Positions 28,757 through 37,551 of a stretch of 64,000 bases of DNA are shown here, in pieces. A program made the position numbers and the translations under genes. This DNA comes from Gammaproteobacteria bacterium (lineage in GTDB: Bacteria > Pseudomonadota > Gammaproteobacteria > UBA4575). The stretch is from NCBI GenBank assembly GCA_014075255.1, contig CP046178.1, forward strand, positions 568,001 through 632,000, written 5' to 3'. Below the pieces are notes generated by a model that was given only the letters and a program-made list of their open reading frames with translations, searched no databases and had not been told where the DNA came from. Position 1 is the stretch's first letter, and every line of letters begins with the position of its first letter.

Positions 28757-30595
28757 ATGGTCGAGCTGAATAAAAATCTGAAGTTTGATCCCAAACAGTT
28801 CATTAAGACTCTCCCGCAAGATCCAGGTGTGTATCGCATGCTGGATGAAAATGAAAAGTTTCTCTATGTGGGCAAAGCAAAGAATTTAAAGAAGCGCGTC
28901 AGCACTTACTTTTCAAAGACTCAAGCAAGCGCACGAATCGCTAAAATGCTTACACAAACTTGCGATATGGAAATTGCAGTTACGAATACAGAAGCGGAAG
29001 CACTACTGCTTGAAAATAACCTAATTAAAGAACATAGGCCTCGTTATAATATTTTATTGCGGGATGATAAAAGTTATCCCTATATTTATATTTCTTCGAA
29101 GCATAAATTTCCACAAATTACTTTTTATCGAGGACGACCTAAAAAAACAGGACGATACTTTGGGCCTTATGCAAGTGTGAGTGCTGCACGTTATGCGTTA
29201 AATCTATTACAGAAAGTGTTCAAAGTACGCCAATGTGACGATTACTTTTTTAATCATCGAAGCCGTCCTTGTTTGCAATATCAAATTGAACGTTGCAGCG
29301 CTCCATGTGTAGGGTATATAGAGGAAACTAGTTACAAGAATGACATTGATGCAGCGAGTGAATTTCTAGATGGTAATAGCGACCAACTCATCGAACAATT
29401 TGTGCAGAAAATGGACGCTGCATCAGTTGACTTAGATTATGAAAAAGCTGCTGGATACCGAGATAAAATTGGAATGTTGCGTGAAGTATCCGAACAACAA
29501 TATGTCAGTAGCGAAGATGGCAATGTAGATATTGTTGCCGTATCAAATGAAGGTGATGTTGCCTGTGTTCAGGTTTTCAATATTCGCTCAGGCATGAATC
29601 TAGGTAATAAAAGTTATTTCCCTAAATTACCAGAGGCAGAAATGCCTGAAAAAGTACTTGCAGCATTTCTAGGTCAATATTATTTAACGCATATTATACC
29701 AGAAGAAATAATTACCAGTCATCAACCCGATGATGTTGATGTGCTTAAGTTGATGCTAGGCAATAAGCTGGGGGAAAAAATCGACATCATTCATGCGCCA
29801 CGTAGTAAGCGTGCTCGTTGGTTGGAAATTGCTAATAAAAATGTGGTTGCAGCATTGAAGAGTAAGCTTGCGACTAAAGCCGGTTTGGCGCAGCGCTTTG
29901 AAGCTTTGCAGGAAGAATTGCATCTAGAGTATATGCCTACTCGCATGGAATGTTTTGATGTAAGCCATACTCAAGGAGAAGCCACGGTAGCCTCATGTGT
30001 TGTATTTGAGCAAGAGGGTGCAGTTAAATCAGATTATCGCAGATTTAATATCGAGGGTATTGAGCCGGGGGATGATTACGCAGCAATGCATCAAGCCCTA
30101 ACCAGGCGATACACAAGGTTGAAAAAAGGAGAAGGAAAGCTGCCTGATATCCTTTTCATTGATGGTGGCAAAGGGCAAGTCAGCAAAGCGGTAGAGGCAT
30201 TACAGGAACTGCAGGTTGAAGGAGTAAAGATTATTGGTGTAGCAAAAGGAGTTGAGAGGCGAGCAGGTGAAGAAACCTTAATACCTGCGGATGGAAGTCC
30301 TGAAATTCACCTTAGTGCTCATTCATTAGCCTTGCATCTTATTCAACAAATTAGGGATGAAGCGCATCGATTTGCGATCACTAGCCATCGCAAGCGCCGC
30401 AATAAGAAACGGATGCATTCGCCATTAGAAAACATTGAAGGTTTAGGTCCAAAAAGACGACAGAACTTGTTGAAGTATTTTGGCGGGATTCGGGGAGTGT
30501 CTAAAGCAGGTGAGGAAGAGCTTGCTAAAGTACCAGGGATTAGCAAGAATCTAGCAAAAGCTATTTATCAAGAAATGCACTCAACAGGAAGTTAA
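28757..30595 (+). CDS. uvrC: Excinuclease ABC subunit C
   Basis: 612 residues. The GIY-YIG nuclease domain (DPGVYRMLDENEKFLYVGKAKNLKKRV, residues about 21-48), a Cys cluster (CLQYQIERCSAPC), the UvrB-binding UVR domain (about residues 205-240), the RNase H-like second nuclease half (ECFDVSHTQGEATVAS, FIDGGKGQVSKA) and a C-terminal HhH pair (ENIEGLGPKRRQNLLKYFGG) are all present. It makes both incisions in nucleotide-excision repair with UvrAB. pgsA follows 6 bases later. Confidence 0.97.
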   Translation: MVELNKNLKFDPKQFIKTLPQDPGVYRMLDENEKFLYVGKAKNLKKRVSTYFSKTQASARIAKMLTQTCDMEIAVTNTEAEALLLENNLIKEHRPRYNILLRDDKSYPYIYISSKHKFPQITFYRGRPKKTGRYFGPYASVSAARYALNLLQKVFKVRQCDDYFFNHRSRPCLQYQIERCSAPCVGYIEETSYKNDIDAASEFLDGNSDQLIEQFVQKMDAASVDLDYEKAAGYRDKIGMLREVSEQQYVSSEDGNVDIVAVSNEGDVACVQVFNIRSGMNLGNKSYFPKLPEAEMPEKVLAAFLGQYYLTHIIPEEIITSHQPDDVDVLKLMLGNKLGEKIDIIHAPRSKRARWLEIANKNVVAALKSKLATKAGLAQRFEALQEELHLEYMPTRMECFDVSHTQGEATVASCVVFEQEGAVKSDYRRFNIEGIEPGDDYAAMHQALTRRYTRLKKGEGKLPDILFIDGGKGQVSKAVEALQELQVEGVKIIGVAKGVERRAGEETLIPADGSPEIHLSAHSLALHLIQQIRDEAHRFAITSHRKRRNKKRMHSPLENIEGLGPKRRQNLLKYFGGIRGVSKAGEEELAKVPGISKNLAKAIYQEMHSTGS

Positions 30596-30601
30596 ATTAA
30601 A

Positions 30602-31156
30602 GTGACATATAGTATACCTAACCTCCTGACATTCCTTAGAATATTAATAATTCCTCTACTCGTTTTTGTGTATTACTTTCCACCAAATGTAATAGGGATG
30701 CGCCTCGCAGCCCTATTGTTTGCAATCGCTGCACTGACGGATTGGTTGGACGGTTATTTAGCTCGCAAGCTGAACCAAACTTCAAAATTGGGAGCCTTTT
30801 TAGACCCCATCGCGGATAAATTAATCGTTGTTACTGTATTAGTGATGATTGCAGATGAATTTGGAAAATTATCGATACTCATTCCAGCACTTATCATAAT
30901 TGGTAGAGAGATAGCCGTTTCAGGGCTACGAGAATGGATGTCTGAATTGGGCTATCGAGGGTCGGTTTCGGTATCAATGTTGGGCAAGATTAAGACCACA
31001 GCGCAAATGATGGCCTTATTATTGTTGCTTTATCGTTATGATATTTTTGGTATACCTATATTTGATATTGGTGTATGGCTGTTATATCTTGCTGCGGCTC
31101 TAACGCTTTGGTCTATGTTGGTATATTTCAGAAGAGCCATTAAAGCTTTTGGTTAG
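30602..31156 (+). CDS. pgsA: CDP-diacylglycerol-glycerol-3-phosphate 3-phosphatidyltransferase
   Basis: 184 residues, four to five membrane segments, with the CDP-alcohol phosphotransferase motif DWLDGYLARKLNQTSKLGAFLDPIADK (D-x2-D-G-x2-A-R-x8-G-x3-D-x3-D). It makes phosphatidylglycerophosphate from CDP-diacylglycerol. The start is GTG at 30602, 6 bases after uvrC. The order uvrC-pgsA-tRNA-Gly is as in E. coli. Confidence 0.95.
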   Translation: MTYSIPNLLTFLRILIIPLLVFVYYFPPNVIGMRLAALLFAIAALTDWLDGYLARKLNQTSKLGAFLDPIADKLIVVTVLVMIADEFGKLSILIPALIIIGREIAVSGLREWMSELGYRGSVSVSMLGKIKTTAQMMALLLLLYRYDIFGIPIFDIGVWLLYLAAALTLWSMLVYFRRAIKAFG

Positions 31157-31224
31157 TTACCTTGTCTTTAGTAATTAAGGATTATTGACTCAAGGTAAGG
31201 GTCCAATAGAATAGGGCGCATTCA

Positions 31225-31299
31225 GCGGGAATAGCTCAGTGGTAGAGCACAACCTTGCCAAGGTTGGGGTCGCGAGTTCGAATCTCGTTTCCCGCTCCA
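31225..31299 (+). tRNA. tRNA-Gly(GCC)
   Basis: 75 bases with encoded CCA. The acceptor stem GCGGGAA pairs with TTCCCGC, the anticodon loop TTGCCAA carries GCC at 31257-31259, and the T-arm is GCGAGTTCGAATCTCGT. It corresponds to glyW downstream of pgsA in E. coli. Confidence 0.97.
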
Positions 31300-31304
31300 A
31301 TTTT

Positions 31305-31793
31305 TTACGTAGCAGCAGTAGAAGTCATATGATCACCTACGTATTCTTCAACTTTTTTCCAAATAAGTAGTTGATTTCCAGTTAAGCAAGTTTCAAGACT
31401 TTGTAAAATACCCGAATAGCATTTGTATATTTGCTTAGCTATGAGCGAACCCTCGGGAGTAATTAGTAATTGAATTACTCGACGGTCATCTATGTCGTGT
31501 TTACGTTCAATTAAACCTCGCGTCTCTAAACTATCAAGGTGGCGAGAAATTGTGGTGGGGTCTGCATCAATGGTTTTAGCAACTTTGGTGGGAGTAACAG
31601 CATGGTTTAAATAAAGTATTTTTAATACTAACCATTGGTTCATGGTTAGATTGGCTGCACTCAAAGGTTTTTTCAATTGCTGCTTGGCTTTGTTTACGAT
31701 ACTCAGGCCAAGTAATACGGTAGTCGCATTAAAATCAAGACAAGAAGACGGATCTTTCGTGTCATTTTCATTTGTTGTTGATGTGGTTTGCAT
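31305..31793 (-). CDS. MarR family transcriptional regulator
   Basis: 162 residues, winged helix-turn-helix: LTMNQWLVLKILYLNHAVTPTKVAKTIDADPTTISRHLDSLETRGLIERKHDIDDRRVIQLLITPEG is the MarR core (residues about 45-112), with the wing DDRRVIQL. The N-terminus carries a short Asn/Asp/Thr-rich extension and a Cys. It ends 5 bases from tRNA-Gly and points toward it. Two inverted repeats upstream at 31845-31868 and 31936-31955 are possible operators for it. Confidence 0.9.
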   Translation of the reverse strand: MQTTSTTNENDTKDPSSCLDFNATTVLLGLSIVNKAKQQLKKPLSAANLTMNQWLVLKILYLNHAVTPTKVAKTIDADPTTISRHLDSLETRGLIERKHDIDDRRVIQLLITPEGSLIAKQIYKCYSGILQSLETCLTGNQLLIWKKVEEYVGDHMTSTAAT

Positions 31794-31844
31794 GTTGGGT
31801 TCCTTGGTTTATTTCCTAACTGCGAATGATCAGTTTTAGCCAGT

Positions 31845-31868
31845 GCAATCCCTTATTGAATGGATTGC
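31845..31868. promoter_or_regulatory. Inverted repeat upstream of the MarR gene
   Basis: GCAATCC (31845-31851) and GGATTGC (31862-31868) are perfect 7-bp arms with a 10-base spacer, 52 bases upstream of the marR-type start. Size and symmetry suit an operator for a dimeric winged-helix repressor, perhaps autoregulation. Confidence 0.4.
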
Positions 31869-31935
31869 TTGGAGTACCAAATTCGTCCTATAGAGTAAGT
31901 AATCAATCTGTAACGATTATCTAGACCTTTCTATT

Positions 31936-31955
31936 TGGCCTGTAATTACAGGCCA
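31936..31955. promoter_or_regulatory. 20-bp perfect palindrome
   Basis: TGGCCTGTAATTACAGGCCA is self-complementary over all 20 bases. It lies between the MarR gene and the divergent TolB/TPR gene. It could be an operator or a hairpin. CTGT-AATT-ACAG has half the spacer of a LexA box, so LexA is unlikely. Confidence 0.45.
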
Positions 31956-32091
31956 GCATCACAAAAACAAGAATAAACGCACGGATTAGGTTGGAAAAAT
32001 CAATATTCGACTAAATGTTGTCGATAGCAGGCCGATAATCTTCATTGGCAATCATTGCAATATGGGAATATTAATGAAAGTGTCATACTGT

Positions 32092-32107
32092 ATTTAACAT
32101 GTTAAAT
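32092..32107. promoter_or_regulatory. Palindrome ATTTAACATGTTAAAT upstream of the TolB/TPR gene
   Basis: A perfect 16-bp palindrome 76 bases before the ATG at 32184. Its 12-bp core TTAACATGTTAA recurs at 46140-46151 upstream of the FadL-type porin gene, so it may be the site of a shared repressor. Confidence 0.4.
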
Positions 32108-32183
32108 GTCCATACAATAGTTATATATAAGTGTTTGAATTTAGCTAATTCGGTGGATTGGCTTTTGGTCTAAAGTTTCAACT

Positions 32184-33785
32184 ATGGCAACTTTGATCAA
32201 ACCAAATGAAGCTGAAGTGAAAGCCCAACTTGATTGTATATTGCAAGGGGAGGAGTTCGCGCGCTCACCTAAAATAACTCATTTCTTGAAGCATGTAGTA
32301 ACGGAAACTCTTGAAGGAAAAAAGCAATATATAAAGGCGCATACTATCGCTATTAATGTTTTTCAAAAAGACAAAAACTTCGACCCACAAACAGACCCAT
32401 TAGTGCGTGTAAATGCGGTTCGGTTACGCCGAATGCTGCGTCATTATTATTCTTTCGAAGGGAAAAATGATGAAGTTGTAATTGATGTAGTCAAAGGGAG
32501 TTACGTCCCACGATTTTATTTCCAAAATGAAAGCCATGCTGCATCAGAAGAAATTACGGACTTAGTTAAAGGACATTCGTTTCCTACGATAGCAGTACTT
32601 AGTTTTAGAAACTTAAGTGAAAAACTATCTGATTCTAATTTTGCAGATGGTGTTACTCATGAAATAGTTAGTCAATTAACAAAATTTAAGGAATTGGTCG
32701 TTATAGCAAGAAGTGCGATCAATTTATCTGAAGATAGACAAGCAAACACGCAGCAATTAAAAAAAATAATTGATGCTCGTTATGTCTTGAGTGGAAGCGT
32801 ACGTATCGATGAGGACAATTTGCGTATTAACGTTGAGCTTGACGATCGAGTATCTCACTCCAATGTTTGGACACATTCTTACAATGAAAAATTAAGTGTA
32901 AAAGGTATGTTAGAAATACAAGATGAAATTGCTATGCATGTAGCAACTACAATCGCTCAACCCTATGGCGTAATTATACGCAAAGAACTTGCCCATCTAA
33001 ATCGAGGTTTAACAGATAACTTTACTGCGTATGAGTTATTTTTAAGTTATTTCCAGTTTATAAGTACATTTTCACCTATAGATCATTTTCGTGCACGAGA
33101 AGCCTTGGAAGAATCAGTTCGAATGGATCCTCAGTTTTCTGATGCATGGGCTGCGCTTGCCATTATTTATGCCCAAGAATATCAACTTTCAATGAATCAG
33201 ATTGAAAGAGATGTTGATGTTCGAGAGCTTGCCAATCAGACTGCGAGACGTGCATTAAAAATTGACCCGAATAACTCACGATCAAGGTTTGCAATTGCTA
33301 TTGCTAAATTGATAAATGGTGAAATAGAAGGAAGCAAAGAAGACATAGCACAGGCATTGGGATTAAACCCAAACAATTCATTAATTTTGGCTCAGTCGGG
33401 GCTATTTCTTGCTTTATCTGGAAGATGGGAGAAGGGGATAGAAATGCTTGAGCATGCAAAGGTAATGAATCCTGCACATCCCGATTTCTATTATTTTCCT
33501 ATTGCGTTCAATTTTTATCGGCAAGGCCTATTCAATGAGGCATTAAGAGAAATGAATAATATTCATATGCCTGAATATTTTTGGACGCACTTTCTGTTAA
33601 CTGCAATCTATAGTGCACTTGGAGAAACTAAACTTGCTGAAAAATCTGCTCACCAACTTCAAAGGTTATATCCTGATATTGAAGAAAAAGCTCGATTTGA
33701 GCTTAAGAAGTGGAATATGCAATCTGAGTTTATAGAAAAATTGTTAAATGACTTGACTCAAGCAGGGTTAAAAATAGCCTGGTGA
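32184..33785 (+). CDS. TolB-like / TPR regulatory protein with N-terminal winged-helix-like domain
   Basis: 533 residues. Residues about 8-120 form the helical domain often found in front of TolB-type sensors (ITHFLKHVVTETLEGKKQYIKAHTIAINVF, then DPLVRVNAVRLRRMLRHYY). Residues about 135-265 are a TolB N-domain-like fold (IAVLSFRNLSEK, ADGVTHEIVSQLTKFKELVVIARS, YVLSGSVRIDEDNLRINVEL). The C-terminal half is TPR-like helical repeats (EALEESVRMDPQFSDAWAALAII, ALKIDPNNSRSRFAIAIA). Similar proteins are annotated as adenylate cyclase-like, but no cyclase catalytic domain is present. It is probably a cytoplasmic signalling or protein-interaction factor. Confidence 0.82.
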   Translation: MATLIKPNEAEVKAQLDCILQGEEFARSPKITHFLKHVVTETLEGKKQYIKAHTIAINVFQKDKNFDPQTDPLVRVNAVRLRRMLRHYYSFEGKNDEVVIDVVKGSYVPRFYFQNESHAASEEITDLVKGHSFPTIAVLSFRNLSEKLSDSNFADGVTHEIVSQLTKFKELVVIARSAINLSEDRQANTQQLKKIIDARYVLSGSVRIDEDNLRINVELDDRVSHSNVWTHSYNEKLSVKGMLEIQDEIAMHVATTIAQPYGVIIRKELAHLNRGLTDNFTAYELFLSYFQFISTFSPIDHFRAREALEESVRMDPQFSDAWAALAIIYAQEYQLSMNQIERDVDVRELANQTARRALKIDPNNSRSRFAIAIAKLINGEIEGSKEDIAQALGLNPNNSLILAQSGLFLALSGRWEKGIEMLEHAKVMNPAHPDFYYFPIAFNFYRQGLFNEALREMNNIHMPEYFWTHFLLTAIYSALGETKLAEKSAHQLQRLYPDIEEKARFELKKWNMQSEFIEKLLNDLTQAGLKIAW

Positions 33786-33878
33786 TATAACTCATAATCC
33801 TATACCACAGGGTACTTTTCTGTCTGAGTGCAGATTGATAGTATGCGGGTTAAAATTAGGTAACACTTTAAATGCAGG

Positions 33879-33902
33879 CCTCGGTTATTGCCGGGGGTTT
33901 TT
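33879..33902 (+). terminator. Terminator after the TolB/TPR gene
   Basis: CCTCGG (33879-33884) and CCGGGG (33891-33896) pair with one G-T wobble around a 6-base loop, followed by GTTTTT. It lies between the TolB/TPR gene and tRNA-Cys. Confidence 0.75.
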
Positions 33903-33941
33903 ATTGCGTGAGTCTCGAATACACTCTTGATTAAGTTTCAT

Positions 33942-34015
33942 GGCTAGGTGGTAGAGTGGTTATACAGCGGTTTGCAAAACCGTAGACACCGGTTCGATTC
34001 CGGTCCTAGCCTCCA
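33942..34015 (+). tRNA. tRNA-Cys(GCA)
   Basis: 74 bases with encoded CCA. The acceptor stem GGCTAGG pairs with CCTAGCC, the anticodon GCA is at 33974-33976 between GGTTT and AAACC, and the T-arm is CCGGTTCGATTCCGG. It corresponds to cysT of the E. coli glyW-cysT-leuZ cluster and is 26 bases before tRNA-Leu. Confidence 0.97.
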
Positions 34016-34041
34016 TTATGTAGTAAAGACCACTCTGTTAT

Positions 34042-34128
34042 GCCCGGGTGGCGAAATTGGTAGACGCAAGGGACTTAAAATCCCTCGGTAGAAATACTGT
34101 GCCGGTTCGACTCCGGCCCCGGGCACCA
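34042..34128 (+). tRNA. tRNA-Leu(TAA)
   Basis: 87 bases with encoded CCA. The acceptor stem GCCCGGG pairs with CCCGGGC, the anticodon TAA is at 34076-34078, a long variable arm CTCGGTAGAAATACTGTG marks class II, and the T-arm is GCCGGTTCGACTCCGGC. It corresponds to leuZ. Confidence 0.97.
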
Positions 34129-34269
34129 TTTATAAATTGGCTAATATCCAATCAACAGGATATGCATCGTAAAATCAAAGTCTTGGTCCTGCGCGAGTAA
34201 CTGCAATCTATTATCGATGCAGTAATATTCGATTTTTTTAATCCCAATACCGTTATTTAAATAAGACAA

Positions 34270-35511
34270 ATGAGTAATTTCACGTTCAATTCGGTTCCAG
34301 AAGTATTGAAGGACCTTAAATTAGGCAAGCTAGTTGTTGTCGTGGATGATGAATCACGAGAGAACGAGGGCGATTTGATTGGCGCCGCGGATAAATGTAC
34401 GCCCGAGATGGTAAATTTCATGGCTCGATATGGTCGTGGTCTAATCTGTACAGCCATTACTGAAGAGCGTTCTAGAAAGTTAGACTTAGATTTGATGGTT
34501 GAAACGGATGATAACAATGCCTTGCACCAGACGCCGTTTACCGTTTCTGTGGATTATGTGCACGGTACTACAACAGGAATATCTGCTACTGACCGATATA
34601 AAACAATTAAAGCGCTAGCGGATCCTGCCATCGCTGCAAGTGACTTGGCTCGCCCAGGACATATTTTCCCATTACGAGCGACACGAGGTGGTGTGTTTAG
34701 GCGTGATGGTCATACTGAAGCAACTGTAGATCTGATGGAGTTAGCGGAATTGAGCCCTGTGGGCGTGTTGTGTGAAATCATGAAAGAAGATGGTGACATG
34801 GCGCGATTACCAGATTTGAAGGTATTTGCTAAACAACACGATTTAAAAATTCTCACCATTAAGGAACTCATTAAGTATCGCTTACGTTATGAATCCCGTG
34901 TAGAGCACGAGGTTACGGTTGAGTTACCTACATGCTGGGGTGAATTTAAAATTTCAGCATTCAAAGACATTTACACGGATCGTGAACATTTAGCCTTAGT
35001 GCATGGATCATGGAAGCCTGATGATGATGTTTTAGTGCGTATCCATTCAGAATGTCTTACTGGAGATGTATTTGGGTCTATGCGTTGCGATTGTGGTGAG
35101 CAAGTACGTATGGCGATGGATATGGTGCAGCAAAATCAACAAGGCATCATTATCTATATGCGTGACGAAGGTCGAGGGATTGGTTTAGTGAATAAGCTTA
35201 AGGCGTATGCCTTGCAAGAGCAGGGCTTTGACACAGTGGATGCAAATCTTGAATTAGGCTTTGAGGCAGATCAGCGTGATTATTCGGTTGCCGCCCATAT
35301 GTTGCGCGCATTGGAAGTGAAAAATGTTCAGTTGATTACGAATAATCCTGACAAATGTGAATGGATGCAAGCTTACAATATTAATCTTGTAAATCGAATC
35401 CCGATGATTGCTCCAACTGATAGCGAATATCGTCGTAAATATATGCAAGCTAAACGCGATAAAATGGGACACGTAATTGAATTAAAAAATATAGTGCCGC
35501 ATTGGAAGTGA
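34270..35511 (+). CDS. ribBA: Bifunctional DHBP synthase / GTP cyclohydrolase II
   Basis: 413 residues. The N-terminal RibB half has [15 protein letters not shown] and [24 protein letters not shown], the residues that bind ribulose 5-phosphate and Mg2+. The C-terminal RibA half has the zinc motif [17 protein letters not shown] (about residues 264-280) and [16 protein letters not shown]. Unlike many proteobacterial RibBA proteins with a degenerate second half, the zinc Cys residues are intact, so both activities are plausible for riboflavin synthesis. No FMN riboswitch was recognised upstream. Confidence 0.94.
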   Translation: MSNFTFNSVPEVLKDLKLGKLVVVVDDESRENEGDLIGAADKCTPEMVNFMARYGRGLICTAITEERSRKLDLDLMVETDDNNALHQTPFTVSVDYVHGTTTGISATDRYKTIKALADPAIAASDLARPGHIFPLRATRGGVFRRDGHTEATVDLMELAELSPVGVLCEIMKEDGDMARLPDLKVFAKQHDLKILTIKELIKYRLRYESRVEHEVTVELPTCWGEFKISAFKDIYTDREHLALVHGSWKPDDDVLVRIHSECLTGDVFGSMRCDCGEQVRMAMDMVQQNQQGIIIYMRDEGRGIGLVNKLKAYALQEQGFDTVDANLELGFEADQRDYSVAAHMLRALEVKNVQLITNNPDKCEWMQAYNINLVNRIPMIAPTDSEYRRKYMQAKRDKMGHVIELKNIVPHWK

Positions 35512-35569
35512 ACTTTAGAAAGTAACCTTCCATATCAATATATAAACATCTTTAATCTTAATATTTCAT

Positions 35570-36187
35570 ATGAATCTACTAGGCTTATCCGGTAGCCCAG
35601 CAAAAAATGCTGCGTCACGAACATTAAACGCAGTGAAGCAAGTGGTTGATTACGCTCATGCTCAAGATAATTCTATTAGTATGGAAACCATCAATTTTCG
35701 TGACCTAAATATTGAGCTTTGTGATGGACGGGATCCCGCTTTGTATGAGGGCGATACCAAAACATTAATTGAAAAGATTGTGGATGCTGATGCATTGATT
35801 TTAGGGACGCCGGTTTATAGAGGGTCGTACACGGGTATTCTGAAAAACGTATTTGATGTAATTCCTAATGATGCCCTGGTGGGTAAACCCGTGGGAATTG
35901 TGGTTACAGGTTCTACACAACATCATTACTTAACGATTGAGCATGAGATTAAACCTTTGTTAGGTTTTTTCCATGCGCATGCACTACCTGGCGGGGTGTA
36001 TCTAACACCTGAACACTATAATAATAGCGTGTTAGTAGATGAGGGCGCACTAGAGCGGTTACAACAGCTTGCAACAGCGATAGTGCACTTTGTAAAGCAT
36101 GTTCCCAATGATCGTAATTTATTAGCAGGAGCGTCAGGCCCGGAAATACCTTGGGAATCTCGATTAAAAGGTGCGAATAAGCTTTAA
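35570..36187 (+). CDS. NADPH-dependent FMN reductase (SsuE-like)
   Basis: 205 residues, flavodoxin-like fold: LLGLSGSPAKNAASRTLNAVKQV at the N-terminus and the flavin-binding LILGTPVYRGSYTGILKNVFDV (about residues 78-99). Family members supply FMNH2 to two-component monooxygenases such as alkanesulfonate or methanesulfonate monooxygenase. No such oxygenase is adjacent, so the partner is unknown. It follows ribBA by 58 bases, and flavin supply and use may be coupled. Confidence 0.87.
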   Translation: MNLLGLSGSPAKNAASRTLNAVKQVVDYAHAQDNSISMETINFRDLNIELCDGRDPALYEGDTKTLIEKIVDADALILGTPVYRGSYTGILKNVFDVIPNDALVGKPVGIVVTGSTQHHYLTIEHEIKPLLGFFHAHALPGGVYLTPEHYNNSVLVDEGALERLQQLATAIVHFVKHVPNDRNLLAGASGPEIPWESRLKGANKL

Positions 36188-36628
36188 ATTTTCATCTTCA
36201 GCATACAAAAGGCTATTCTCAGGGTATGTTAATAGACTTCTATGACCTCAAGATTAGAATATCATTTAAATTCAATAAGATAACTAATATTTATATACAT
36301 CAAATATAATTAATCTATGTATCTATTTGATTTATAATATATTATTATTCTCTAGATATAAAAACATATATACATCAATACATTTAACCTCATATTTAAT
36401 GTACCTCTTTTGGTTAAGCTGTGGTAATTTAGCGGCTGGTGGTTCACAAATCTCATTACGTTGAGAGGCGATAATCGAGAATACAGAAGGAGCAATAACT
36501 ATAAAAATATCTTCTGAAACCATCAATAAGCCTTGCGTAAATACATTTAGCAGCCCTTTCTCCTCTAGTTGGGTCATCAATTAAAACGTATAAACGCTAA
36601 AGTTGGATCGCAATGAAAGGCATCTATC
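36188..36628. other. AT-rich intergenic region, no supported gene
   Basis: About 440 bases. One open frame on the minus strand (36332-36580) has no Shine-Dalgarno and unconvincing composition and is not called. No RNA gene was recognised. Confidence 0.5.
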
Positions 36629-36657
36629 AACCCGCCCATCGTGGCGGGTTTTGTTTT
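36629..36657 (+). terminator. Intrinsic terminator
   Basis: AACCCGCC (36629-36636) pairs with GGCGGGTT (36643-36650) around a 6-base loop, followed by TTGTTTTT. There is no convincing gene within 400 bases upstream on the plus strand, so it may end an unrecognised transcript or long 3' UTR from the flavin reductase gene. Confidence 0.85.
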
Positions 36658-36700
36658 TACTGGGTACACTATTTGTGTATTAATTACTTAACCTCCTCGA

Positions 36701-37090
36701 ATGAAATTTAAGCACATTCAAAAGCATGTAATGCCATACGTTATGATGGTTACGTTCTTGCTGATGGCAACTGTTAATTCAATTTATGGAGCAGATATGG
36801 CTGGGCGTTATTTGATCTCCGGTGCAGGTAAGGATTCTTGCCGCAGTTTTGTAGATGCCGATACGGTTGGGAAATCGTATTATCGTGCATGGCTTTCTGG
36901 TTATATTAGTTCTCATAACTTTAATTCGAAAGACACCTATAGCATTGTGAATAAAACAGAAGTTAGTGAATTAGAAGCTTGGTTGCGTGGCTACTGTTTC
37001 TCTAACATGACGCATACTTATGATCAGGCTGTTAAAGGTTTGATGAGAAAATTAGAATATTTTAAGAAAAAAAACTATTACGACAAATAA
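36701..37090 (+). CDS. Exported protein of unknown function
   Basis: 129 residues. A signal peptide (hydrophobic to about residue 29, ending SIYGA) precedes a small helical domain with Cys at about 42 and 103 (DSCRSFVDA, LRGYCFSNM), likely a disulfide, and AWLSGYISSHNF. The pattern of a Cys pair around WL-x-GY resembles small periplasmic Rap1a/HdeA-like proteins, but I cannot assign a family. It ends 16 bases before fur, so they may be cotranscribed. Confidence 0.65.
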   Translation: MKFKHIQKHVMPYVMMVTFLLMATVNSIYGADMAGRYLISGAGKDSCRSFVDADTVGKSYYRAWLSGYISSHNFNSKDTYSIVNKTEVSELEAWLRGYCFSNMTHTYDQAVKGLMRKLEYFKKKNYYDK

Positions 37091-37106
37091 CTAAATATAA
37101 TTAATA

Positions 37107-37526
37107 ATGGAAAATCAAGATCTTAAGCGCGCAGGATTAAAGGTTACTCTGCCTAGGATGAAGATATTAGAAATTCTCGAGAGTTCTAATAAAAAACATA
37201 TGAGCGCAGAAGATATTTACAAAGTGTTGTTAGATACTGGTGATGAAATTGGTTTGGCGACTATTTATCGAGTGCTCACACAATTCGAAGGGGCGGGCTT
37301 AGTAATACGTCATCACTTTGAAACCGGGCAGGCTGTATTTGAACTCGAAAGCGGCAAACACCATGATCATCTAATTTGCGTAAAATGTGGGAAGATCGTC
37401 GAATTTTTGGATGAGTCAATCGAAGCAAAACAAAAAGAAATTGCACAGAAAAATGGTTTTCGCATATCAGATCATTCGCTGATAATTTATGGCATTTGTG
37501 ACGAAAGCAATTGCCAGCAGCAATAA
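37107..37526 (+). CDS. fur: Ferric uptake regulator
   Basis: 139 residues: winged helix ITLPRMKILEILE-type N-terminus (KRAGLKVTLPRMKILEIL), GLATIYRVLTQFEGAGLVIRHH recognition region, the metal site HHDHLICVKCGKIVEF and a C-terminal ICDESNC giving the second Cys pair set. It represses iron-uptake genes when bound to Fe2+. It is followed 25 bases later by the P450 gene on the same strand. Confidence 0.95.
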   Translation: MENQDLKRAGLKVTLPRMKILEILESSNKKHMSAEDIYKVLLDTGDEIGLATIYRVLTQFEGAGLVIRHHFETGQAVFELESGKHHDHLICVKCGKIVEFLDESIEAKQKEIAQKNGFRISDHSLIIYGICDESNCQQQ

Positions 37527-37551
37527 ACATACCGTTATTTAATAATTACAT

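Noticed and set aside
31936-31955. LexA box
   Set aside because: CTGT and ACAG are separated by 4 bases, not 8, so the palindrome is not a LexA site.
31225-33942. Integrative element at tRNA-Gly
   Set aside because: No integrase gene and no repeat of the tRNA 3' end at the other boundary were found.
34129-34269. FMN riboswitch before ribBA
   Set aside because: The conserved RFN elements are not visible.
36332-36580. An 82-codon minus-strand frame
   Set aside because: No ribosome site, unconvincing composition, AT-rich region; no recognisable domain.
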